Source: Phycisphaerales bacterium PN19_bin_20 (GTDB lineage Bacteria > Planctomycetota > Phycisphaerae > Phycisphaerales > UBA1924). Taken from it: a stretch of DNA of 64,000 nucleotides. Shown one piece after another: positions 17,130 to 24,343 of this stretch. The notes under the pieces are model-generated. The model was given only the letters and a program-made list of their open reading frames with translations, was not told the origin of the DNA and ran no database searches. The translations under genes and the position numbers were made by a program. The number at the start of each line of letters is the position of its first letter. Positions within the stretch are counted from its first letter, which is position 1. The DNA lies in contig JAJOLK010000003.1 in the NCBI GenBank assembly GCA_021173225.1, forward strand, positions 38,436 through 102,435, written 5' to 3'.

Positions 17130-18777
17130 CCCACCATCACCCCGCCTTCGCAGCTCCCTGCGCGCATACGCGCCCGTGCTTATCTTCGCCGCCGCCGTCA
17201 CCCTCGCACGCCTCGCCTACCTCGCCTGGTTCAGCCCGTACCAGCTCAGTGAGGACGAAGCCTTCTACTGGGAGTGGTCCCTCAGGCCCGACTGGTCCTA
17301 CGCCACCAAGGGCCCCGGCATCGCCTGGGCCATCTGGCTCGCCACACACACCCTCGGCACCACCGAGCTCGCCATCCGCGCCGTCCCCGCACTCGCCGCC
17401 GGCATCGCAACACTCGCCCTCGGCGCGCTCACCACAGACATCACCGCCCACGCCGTCGGCCCCAGTTCCGCCTCCAACAATCACCGCCCCACCCGCGCCG
17501 GCCTCTGGGCCGCCGCCCTCTACAACCTCGCGCCCGCCTTCCAAGCCACCGCCCTGCTCTGCACCATCGACGGGCCCTACTTCGCCTGCTGGGCTCTCGC
17601 CGCGTGGGCCGCCTGGCACGCGCTCACGCGCCGCTCACTGTTCGCCTTTGCCGCCCTCGGATTCGCGTTCGCCGTCGGCTTCCTCTTCAAGTACACCATC
17701 TTGCTGCTGCCGCCCGGCCTGCTGCTCTTCGCGATCCTCCACCGCTCGCGCCTCAGCCTTCACCCGCGCTGGGCCCTCGGGCTCGCACTCGCCGCCCTCA
17801 TCGCCGCCCTCGGCCTCGCCCCCGTGCTCATCTGGAACAGCCACCACGACTGGCAGACCGTCCGCCACCTCCTCGGCCACGCCGGGCTCAAAGGCGGCGA
17901 CATTACGCCTCGCGCACCCACCGAGGGCGAGGCCTTCCTCGGGCAGTGGACCCTCGAACTCCTCGCCACGCAAGCCGGCGTCCTGCTCCCAGTCCTGCCC
18001 GCGCTCATCGCCGCCGCCGTCTGGTCACTCCGCCGCGCCGGCCCGCTCTTCGCCCGCCCCGCACCCACGGCGTTCCTGCTCTACACCGCCGCACCCGTGC
18101 TGGCCTTCTACGTGCTGCTCTCGCTGCGCGCCCAGGCCGAGGCCAACTGGCCACTCGCCGGCTACCTCACACTCTTGCCACTCGCTGCCCTCTGGCTGAC
18201 AGAGCCGTTCGAGCCGATCCGCCTGGTCCGCTTCGCCAAGCACCTCGCCATCGTCGCCGGCGTCATCACCCTCGCCTGCCTCCTGCGTCTCGACCTTCTC
18301 CGCGCCGCCCTCACCCCGCTCTCGCCCACACTCGCGCGCGCCGTACCCGTCCAGCGCGTCATCGGCGGACAGCAGATGGCCGCCGACGTAGACGCACGCC
18401 GCGCACGCCTCCGCGAAGCCACAGGCCTCGAACCGCTCATCATCGTCGACCACTACGGCCAGGCCTCGCGCATCCGCTTCTACCTGCAAGACCGCGCCGT
18501 CGTCTTCGCCGCGCAGCACCGCCTCGGCGGACGCAAAGTCCAGCACGACTACTGGCCCGAAACCAGCCTCGATCAGCCCGCACTCCTCGGCCGCCCCGCC
18601 GTCCTCGTCGGCTCCACCTACGCACAGTGGGCACCCGCCTTCGACAAGGTCATGCCCACCGGCTCGCTCGACGGCGAAACCAAAAAGAACCGCGAAGCCT
18701 TCGACGCCCTCGGCTACCGCGGCTTCAAACCCTTCGCCTCCTCGCCCGCCACCACATCCACTAAACTCACACCATGA
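17113..18777 (+). CDS. GT39/ArnT-like membrane glycosyltransferase
   Basis: Polytopic GT-C-fold transferase of 554 residues. Such enzymes move a sugar from a polyprenyl-phosphate donor to a lipid or protein on the periplasmic side. The first loop has LSEDEAFYWEWS, whose acidic pair is the catalytic feature of the family, followed by the GPG segment and about ten hydrophobic spans. The C-terminal third is soluble. The TTG start at 17113 lies inside the end of the LptF/G-type gene with GGAG seven bases upstream, so the two genes are probably coupled; an internal downstream start cannot be excluded. The last bases overlap the PAP2 gene as ATGA. Co-location with LPS export and a lipid phosphatase points to lipid A or another membrane lipid as acceptor (inference). 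Confidence 0.85.
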   Translation: MSPATSPPSPRLRSSLRAYAPVLIFAAAVTLARLAYLAWFSPYQLSEDEAFYWEWSLRPDWSYATKGPGIAWAIWLATHTLGTTELAIRAVPALAAGIATLALGALTTDITAHAVGPSSASNNHRPTRAGLWAAALYNLAPAFQATALLCTIDGPYFACWALAAWAAWHALTRRSLFAFAALGFAFAVGFLFKYTILLLPPGLLLFAILHRSRLSLHPRWALGLALAALIAALGLAPVLIWNSHHDWQTVRHLLGHAGLKGGDITPRAPTEGEAFLGQWTLELLATQAGVLLPVLPALIAAAVWSLRRAGPLFARPAPTAFLLYTAAPVLAFYVLLSLRAQAEANWPLAGYLTLLPLAALWLTEPFEPIRLVRFAKHLAIVAGVITLACLLRLDLLRAALTPLSPTLARAVPVQRVIGGQQMAADVDARRARLREATGLEPLIIVDHYGQASRIRFYLQDRAVVFAAQHRLGGRKVQHDYWPETSLDQPALLGRPAVLVGSTYAQWAPAFDKVMPTGSLDGETKKNREAFDALGYRGFKPFASSPATTSTKLTP

Positions 18778-19478
18778 TCACCCGCGAGCCGACCCGCGCC
18801 GCGCTCCACCGGCCCGCACGCCGCCGCGGCCCAACACTCCTACGCGCCGGCGTAATCGCACTCGCACTCTGCGCGCTCGTCGCCCTCAGCCACACCCTTG
18901 ACCCATGGGCCTACGCCACCAGCACGCGCTTCCGCAGCGGCCTCCCCAAACCCGTCGCCCTATACGACTGGTACCAGCTCCTCCGCCAGCTCGGCAGCGC
19001 CCTGCCCTGGGCCCTCATCAGCCTGCTGCTCCTGCTCGCCGCCGCCGGACGCCGCTCCTTCGGCCCAAACCGCCCACCCGCGCTGCAGCTCGCCGCACTC
19101 CTACCCGCCTCCGTAATTACCGCTGGCGTCAGCGCTGAGCTGCTCAAGCCCATCTTCGGCCGCCTCCGCCCCGAAGACGCCATGACCGCCGCCGACAACC
19201 AGCTCGTCTACAAGTTCATGCCCGTCGCCGAACGCCTCGGCAACTGGTCAGACCTCGGCATCCCCAGCAGCCACGGCTCCGTCAGCGTCGCCGCCGCCTG
19301 CGCCATCGCCACCCTCTACCCGCGCACACTCCTAGTCACGCTCCCGCTCGCCGCCGGAACGTGCTTCACACGCATCGTCAACAACAACCACTACCTCTCA
19401 GACACCGTCGCCGGCGCGGCCCTCGGCCTCGCCTCCGCCTTGCTCTGCGCACGCCTGCTCCGCACCACACGCGCGTGA
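18774..19478 (+). CDS. PAP2-family membrane lipid phosphatase
   Basis: Integral membrane phosphatase of 234 residues. The three PAP2 signature segments are all present: KPIFGRLRP (KX6RP) near residue 124, PSSHG near 164 and TRIVNNNHYLSD (SRX5HX3D type) near 202, carrying the catalytic His pair. Family members dephosphorylate undecaprenyl diphosphate, phosphatidate or the 1-phosphate of lipid A (LpxE). The operon with an LPS permease and an ArnT-like transferase favours a lipid A or polyprenyl-phosphate role, but the sequence alone does not decide. It starts in the ATGA overlap with the preceding gene. After its stop lies a dispersed palindromic repeat. Confidence 0.9.
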   Translation: MITREPTRAALHRPARRRGPTLLRAGVIALALCALVALSHTLDPWAYATSTRFRSGLPKPVALYDWYQLLRQLGSALPWALISLLLLLAAAGRRSFGPNRPPALQLAALLPASVITAGVSAELLKPIFGRLRPEDAMTAADNQLVYKFMPVAERLGNWSDLGIPSSHGSVSVAAACAIATLYPRTLLVTLPLAAGTCFTRIVNNNHYLSDTVAGAALGLASALLCARLLRTTRA

Positions 19479-19497
19479 CCAACCCGCGCCTTCTTGC

Positions 19498-19560
19498 CCC
19501 GCGTGGGAAGGTTTCCAACCTTCCTCTTAGTTCCGCGCGGGGCAGGTTTTCGCAACCCGC
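19498..19560. repeat. Dispersed palindromic element, copy A
   Basis: Contains the perfect hairpin GGAAGGTTTCCAACCTTCC (19506-19524) and then a block at 19521-19560 that aligns with copy B at 21112-21150, differing at only a few positions. The common core is a CTCTT block, then GCGNGGGGCAGGTTTTC, then AACC. It lies in the gap between the PAP2 and trpS genes (19479-19931). Confidence 0.7.
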
Positions 19561-19802
19561 ATCTTCCCACTCCGTCCCGCTACGGTCGCCATCTCCCCCA
19601 AGCTTTGTGGGCCAATGGAAGGTGCCTCAGCGAACGCAACGAGCAAGGCGGAAGGGGCCGTCTTTGCTTTGAGCACCACCACACGCCCCGGCGTCACCCA
19701 CGCCAGCACAGGCTCTAGCACAATCGTGCGCCCGCCCGCGCAACCAACCGCGAGCCCCGCCACGCCAAGCCCGCACGCCAGCGCCACTCTAACGCCATAC
19801 AA
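19527..19802 (-). CDS. Possible small lipoprotein
   Basis: A 91-codon reading frame on the minus strand starts with a hydrophobic stretch and a lipobox-like LAVGC (VALACGLGVAGLAVGCAGG), then GRTIVLEPVLAWVTPGR. The start would be TTG with no Shine-Dalgarno, and the 3' part runs into the dispersed repeat element, so the frame may be a truncated or accidental lipoprotein gene. No family is recognised. Small lipoproteins of this shape are frequent in planctomycetes, which is the only reason to keep it. Confidence 0.25.
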   Translation of the reverse strand: MYGVRVALACGLGVAGLAVGCAGGRTIVLEPVLAWVTPGRVVVLKAKTAPSALLVAFAEAPSIGPQSLGEMATVAGRSGKMRVAKTCPARN

Positions 19803-19931
19803 CCAGCCCGCTTCTTCAGTTCAGCGCCCATGGAAAACCTCTCGGCGGTCGCCCCTCAGCCCGCCATCGCGTTCGTCGCTCGCAACAACAGCACCTTTGC
19901 AATGCAACCCCCCAAGGCCAATCTGGCTCGC

Positions 19932-21011
19932 TCACCCAGCAAACCCCAGCGTCCGCCGACCGAGCGCCACCCCCATCTTCTCCTTCGCCAAATACAGCGT
20001 CTCCTCCGCCACCGAATTCGCCCGCGCCGCCCCGCGCTTGAGCACCTCCAGCACCAGCGAGTCGCCCTTGTCAGGCCGCGCCTCCAACTCGCCGCGCCGC
20101 GCCCGCATCGGTGCCAGCAGCTCGTTGATCGCCGCGCCAAGCTCCGCCTTCACGTGACCGTGCATCACCTCGCCGCCCGCGGCGTACATCGCCCGAATCT
20201 CCTTCGCTCGCGCGTCGAGTAAAAACGCGTCGCAATACTGCAGCAGCACATGGCTCTGCGGCACAAGCCCAGTCGCCGCATCCGCCTGCACCGTCACCTT
20301 GTTCAGCTTCTTCTGCACGCTCTTCTCGTCGTCATACAAGAAGATCGCGTTGCCCAGGCTCTTGCTCATCTTGTTCACGCCGTCAAGCCCCGCCAGCCGC
20401 GCCACACGACCGATCTTCGCCCGCGGCACCGGGAACAACCCGCCCGCCTGCACGTGCTCCTCCGCCGCCACGCGATTCCCTACCCCGCAATACAACTGGT
20501 TGAACTTGCTCGCCACGTCGCGGCACATCTCGATATGCGCCTCCTGATCCTCGCCCACCGGCACCAGCTCAGGCCGAAACGCTAGAATGTCCGCGCACTG
20601 ACCCACCGCGTACATCGGAAACCCGAACGGATAGCTGTCGCCAAGCCCCTTGGTCTCGATCTCCGTCTTCAGCGTCGGGTTCCGCATCACCTTGTTGAAC
20701 GGCAGCAGCATCGCAAAGAAAAACGTCAGCTCCGCGATCGCCGGCACCTCGCTCTGCAGCACAAACGTGCTCGTCTCCGGGTCCAGCCCCACCGCCAGCC
20801 AGTCCTTGACGATCCCCAGCGTGTTCGCCCGAATCTCGCCGGGCTTCTCAGCCAGCGTCGTAAACGCGTGTACGTTCGCGATCAAGAAAAAACAGTCGTA
20901 CTCACGTTGCAGCCGCAGACGGTTCTCAAGGCTGCCCACGTAGTGCCCAAGGTGCAACCCCGTGCTCGTCGGCGTGTCGCCCGTCAAAATCCGCGCCCTG
21001 CTTGGTGCCAT
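19932..21011 (-). CDS. trpS: Tryptophanyl-tRNA synthetase
   Basis: Class I aminoacyl-tRNA synthetase that charges tRNA-Trp, 359 residues from the chosen start (family 330-350). The HIGH-type motif is GLHLGHY near residue 19, and the KMSKS loop KMSKSLGN is present and complete, with the conserved PVGEDQEAHIEM segment between them. A longer frame to 21053 adds 14 residues before MAPSRARILTG, but the family normally begins at that point, so 21011 is preferred; a G-run lies just upstream. It is downstream of the PagL-like gene on the same strand, separated by about 200 bp that hold palindromic repeats. Confidence 0.95.
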   Translation of the reverse strand: MAPSRARILTGDTPTSTGLHLGHYVGSLENRLRLQREYDCFFLIANVHAFTTLAEKPGEIRANTLGIVKDWLAVGLDPETSTFVLQSEVPAIAELTFFFAMLLPFNKVMRNPTLKTEIETKGLGDSYPFGFPMYAVGQCADILAFRPELVPVGEDQEAHIEMCRDVASKFNQLYCGVGNRVAAEEHVQAGGLFPVPRAKIGRVARLAGLDGVNKMSKSLGNAIFLYDDEKSVQKKLNKVTVQADAATGLVPQSHVLLQYCDAFLLDARAKEIRAMYAAGGEVMHGHVKAELGAAINELLAPMRARRGELEARPDKGDSLVLEVLKRGAARANSVAEETLYLAKEKMGVALGRRTLGFAG

Positions 21012-21091
21012 AGCCCCCAGCGTACGCCCACGCGCCTTCGTTACCTCTGCCAATCCGAGGGCAATTCGTCAACCCGCCATGCCGTTGCCTT

Positions 21092-21160
21092 CGGAGGCGG
21101 ATCTTCCATCCTGCCTCTTGGTTCTGCGTGGGGCAGGTTTTCAACCTGCCATGCCTTTGC
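21092..21160. repeat. Dispersed palindromic element, copy B
   Basis: Holds the perfect 8-bp-stem hairpin GGCAGGTTTTCAACCTGCC (21132-21150) preceded by CTGCCTCTTGGTTCTGCGTG. It aligns with copy A at 19521-19560 and, in reverse orientation, with the block at 28208-28246. It fills the gap between trpS and the PagL-like gene, and a degenerate second half-copy lies just upstream. Confidence 0.7.
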
Positions 21161-21214
21161 CTTCTGAGGCGCGGGCGCAGGCCCGACCCTCATCGCTCAT
21201 CGCTGCCTTCCGCC

Positions 21215-21961
21215 TCAGAACGCCCAGCTCACCCCCAAATATAACTGCGGCGCGTTGAAGTCCGGGTTCTTTCGATCGCTATTCGTCCGCGCGTTGCTGA
21301 CGTGGTGCAACCGCACCCCGCCGACCAGCCGCGTCCCGCCCTCGCTGATCCGCAGCGTCCCGCCCAGGCCCCCGGTGGGCAGAAAGTTCAATCGCGTCCC
21401 GTCCGAGGGCACCTCGCCCGACGACAGCAGCACGCCGATGCCACCTTCTATAAACAGCGTCCAGTCAAGGTCTTTGGCGCCCACCGGCGCATCGCCGTAG
21501 GTCCCGCCCAGCAGGTGCCAGCGCGCCATGAAGCGGAAGCTCGCCCCAAACGTTGAGTCGTCCTCGACCTTCGCGCCCGCCCCGGTGCCGCGCGACTCTT
21601 GGTCAAAGTACCACCCCGAAAGCTCAACTCCAAACTCCAGCGTGTCGGCCACAAACCAGCTCGGCGCAATCGCCAACTGGTGGTGCGTTCCCTCGTCGCC
21701 GTCCGCCGCATGCCCATAGCTCAGCGTCAACCAGTCCGGCGCGCGCCACGGCCCGTCCGTCGTCCCGCCCACCGGCCGCACGCCAAAGGGCTGACGCACC
21801 TCGCCCAGTGCCGCCGCGGAAGCATCCAGCGTCAGCGCGCCCGAACTGCCCGCACTGCCCGCACTGCCCTCGCCCGCGCCGCCACTCGCACCAAAGACCA
21901 CGCCCGCCGGCACCAGGCACTCAAGCCCGGCACAGGCGACAATCACGGACACCCTCGACAT
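21215..21961 (-). CDS. PagL-like outer-membrane lipid A deacylase (acyloxyacyl hydrolase family)
   Basis: Outer-membrane protein of 248 residues with a signal peptide (MSRVSVIVACAGLECLVPAG) and a strand-rich body ending in LGVSWAF, an aromatic C-terminus typical of barrels. Near the end, LHHVSNARTN matches the PagL active-site motif HxSNA, giving the His and Ser of the catalytic triad. The third residue of known PagL, a Glu 12 positions after the Ser, is an Asp here (KNPDFN). PagL removes the 3-O-acyl chain of lipid A. The ATG at 21961 has AAGGAG seven bases upstream; a longer frame has no signal. It lies 80 bp after the PrpD-family gene. Function is inferred from the motif and topology. Confidence 0.72.
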   Translation of the reverse strand: MSRVSVIVACAGLECLVPAGVVFGASGGAGEGSAGSAGSSGALTLDASAAALGEVRQPFGVRPVGGTTDGPWRAPDWLTLSYGHAADGDEGTHHQLAIAPSWFVADTLEFGVELSGWYFDQESRGTGAGAKVEDDSTFGASFRFMARWHLLGGTYGDAPVGAKDLDWTLFIEGGIGVLLSSGEVPSDGTRLNFLPTGGLGGTLRISEGGTRLVGGVRLHHVSNARTNSDRKNPDFNAPQLYLGVSWAF

Positions 21962-22041
21962 GCGATCGCTCCTTGCTCGCCGCACCACGACCCGCGCCCC
22001 ACGCACCACGCACCGCGGCACTGCGGCCCACCATTCCGCAC

Positions 22042-23637
22042 TCAATCAATCGCCGTCTTATAAGCGATCGGGAAGTTGTAGATCTCCGCCAGCTCGCCCG
22101 CCGACTTCTTCTCAAGCTGATCGAACCGCTTGATCAGCCCCGCCGGGTCGTCGCTGGCCAAGGCCCCAAGCAGCTTGAACTTATGCGCTAGCAGCTTCTC
22201 AAGCACCGCGCCGCTGGGCCCGCGCGCGTGCCCCTTGGGGAACATGACCCGCTGGCTGTCATGCTCCGCGCTCTTGTCGTCGGTGATCACCACGCTGGTG
22301 GGGATGCCCTCGGGGTATCCCGCGTCGTAGTCCGGCCCGCCGTGCGCAAACGCGATGCGGTCCATCAGTTGCCGCGTGAAGCTGTTGAAGACCGCCTGCT
22401 CGCTGTAGTCGTGCGGGCTCAGCATCAGCTCGGCCCAGTCGCTGGTCTTGCGCTCGATGGCCTTGCGCAGCAGCGTGCTGAGAATGTACACCATGCTGTG
22501 GTCCGCGCTCTGGCGCGTCCGCGGGTCGCGCTTCGCCGGGTCGCCGATGATGTGGAACGCCGGCTCGTACGCCAGCACCCGGATCGACCGGATCCGCTCG
22601 CCGTTGTCCGCTAGCAACCCGGGGTTCTTGTCCAACAGGTTCAGCAGCGCCTGGATCGCCCCCGCGCTCTGGTGCTCGTACAGCCCCAGCTTAAAGTGCA
22701 TCCCCATGATCGTGAAGTCGTCGCCCGCGGTGCTCAGCGCCAGATCAAAGGGGCTCTCGCCCTTGGGTGTCTTCTTCCCGTTCATCCCCGGCAGCAGGCA
22801 GAAGACCGCCTCAGCGTTGCGGAAGATGTCCTTGGGACCGATGAACCCGTGCATCGCACGCTTCACACACAGCACCGCCGCCTCGGTGCTGATCGCCGCG
22901 CTCGCCCCCTTGCTGTCGCTCAGCTGCTTGCCGTAGCGGATCGCGCGGAACGGGACGTGGTGCGACACCACCATCCCGATGGCGTGCTCGATCTGCCCGG
23001 CGCTCGCCCCGACCATCGCCCCGTACGCCGCGGCGCTGGCGATCGCACCGTGCAGCACGTGGTCGACCTTGTACGTCTTGAGGCTGAAGACCTCCGCCAA
23101 ACGCCCGCGGATCTCGTCGAGCAGGATCATCCCGCGCAGCGCGAACGCTCCGTCACGCCCGGTCTGCTGCGCCGCCGCCAACGCCACCGGGTAAAAGTCG
23201 TTGTGCCCAAACTCGCCGGCAAAGTGCCCGTACCGCGGGTCGTAACCGAAGTTCGTCCCGTTGCTGTCCCACTCGCGCACCGCCGCGCTGTTGGCCGCGA
23301 TCGCCTTCTCTACACAGCAGCCCTGCGAGGAGCCGAAGACCGGCACCCCGCCCAGCCGCATCGTGCCCGTGCCCCCGCGCGGGGCGGCGTACTCCAGCGC
23401 CTCGTTGCGCAAGATCGTCGGCGCGTTGGTCCGCAGCGCCAGCGCGCTGGCCCCGCAGATCACGCTGTCAACATGGAACTGGTTCGTCCGCTTCACCACC
23501 GCCGCCGACGGCGCGCCCGCCGAGCCCAGCTTGGCGGTGCTGGCCATGAACGCCACGGCGTACGCGCCCAGGCCCAGCGCCTGGTTCGAGTCGCGCGCCA
23601 AAAGGACCTGAGTCTTCGGGTCGATCGTGATCGCCAT
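22042..23637 (-). CDS. MmgE/PrpD family dehydratase (2-methylcitrate dehydratase-like)
   Basis: A 531-residue member of the MmgE/PrpD family; PrpD dehydrates 2-methylcitrate in propionate breakdown. Recognisable segments are KRTNQFHVDSVICGASALAL near the N-terminus, REWDSNGTNFGY, GEFGHNDFYPVALAA, KVDHVLHGAIASAAAYGAMV, IRYGKQLSDSKGASAAISTE, EHQSAGAIQALL and DPRTRQSADHSMVYI. The length is slightly over that of E. coli PrpD (483). The start has CAGGAA about nine bases upstream. No methylcitrate synthase or lyase gene is in the window, so the pathway context is missing, and a role as a related hydratase cannot be excluded. Confidence 0.88.
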   Translation of the reverse strand: MAITIDPKTQVLLARDSNQALGLGAYAVAFMASTAKLGSAGAPSAAVVKRTNQFHVDSVICGASALALRTNAPTILRNEALEYAAPRGGTGTMRLGGVPVFGSSQGCCVEKAIAANSAAVREWDSNGTNFGYDPRYGHFAGEFGHNDFYPVALAAAQQTGRDGAFALRGMILLDEIRGRLAEVFSLKTYKVDHVLHGAIASAAAYGAMVGASAGQIEHAIGMVVSHHVPFRAIRYGKQLSDSKGASAAISTEAAVLCVKRAMHGFIGPKDIFRNAEAVFCLLPGMNGKKTPKGESPFDLALSTAGDDFTIMGMHFKLGLYEHQSAGAIQALLNLLDKNPGLLADNGERIRSIRVLAYEPAFHIIGDPAKRDPRTRQSADHSMVYILSTLLRKAIERKTSDWAELMLSPHDYSEQAVFNSFTRQLMDRIAFAHGGPDYDAGYPEGIPTSVVITDDKSAEHDSQRVMFPKGHARGPSGAVLEKLLAHKFKLLGALASDDPAGLIKRFDQLEKKSAGELAEIYNFPIAYKTAID

Positions 23638-23744
23638 AAGCGTGATTCCTGCCGGTGGGGTGCGAGCCCGAGCGTACGCACCTACCGCGCCGACCGCTCA
23701 ACGCGAACGCCCGAGCGCAAACGCCGGGGCACTTACCCTGCAAG

Positions 23745-24105
23745 TTAGTTGCCGTAGATATACAGCCGCAGTACCCCGCCCCACAACCCCGGGTTCCAGA
23801 CCAGCGCGCCCGTCCAGAGGTTGCCGTCGTCGATCTGGCGGTCCACGTCCAGCATGATCGCCATCGTCCGCGCCGAGGGACTGGCCCCGATGTTGTAGAT
23901 GCACCAGTCGGCGTTGGGCCCGCCAAAGTGGTTCCAGTTGTACATCCCCCCGATCGGCGATGCACGGTCGTGCTAGTCCTTGCCCGTCGCCGGGACGCTC
24001 ATCACCGCGCCCTGCTCGTCCGCCGGCCAGGCCCGGTTGTTCATGTAATACGCCAGCGACCCGCTCTTAAACACCTTCTGGTCACGCGATACCCGCCCCC
24101 CTCAA
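23745..24105 (-). pseudogene. Decayed type II secretion/prepilin-like protein fragment
   Basis: On the minus strand one frame reads QKVFKSGSLAYYMNNRAWP and so on to an in-frame TAG (23975-23973), then continues in the same frame with ASPIGGMYNWNHFGG, DVDRQIDDGNLWTGALVW and ends at 23745. The order Y-Y-N-WPAD, then TPIGG-type turn, then IDD-G-L-TG, is that of the C-terminal half of planctomycete/verrucomicrobial pseudopilins. The N-terminal methylation helix is absent; a stop lies just upstream near 24105. This looks like a remnant with one premature stop and a lost 5' end. The 3' part alone (23745-23945) could begin at an ATG but would lack the pilin helix. Confidence 0.5.
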
Positions 24106-24343
24106 GTTGAGGGCCAGTTGCGTGTGATGATGTGAACGCCGCGGCTGTGCGCTGTGCCGCGCACGTAAGCACCCGCGAACATATCGGTAACCCTGTATCC
24201 GCCTTTGTGGCGGGCGTAGAGGGCCATGACAGCCCCGCGCGCGAGACCCGACCGCAGGGTGGGCTGGGCTCGCCGCAGCGATCCTGAGCAATCGTAGAAG
24301 GTCGTTTGTAAGCTGCGCGGTTGTGCGCAAAGCCCCGGCGTTC

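Noticed and set aside
17274-18764. 496-codon Arg/Pro-rich open frame on the plus strand
   Set aside because: Shadow of the GT39 gene in a GC-rich genome; the composition is typical of the wrong frame and the real gene has all family motifs.
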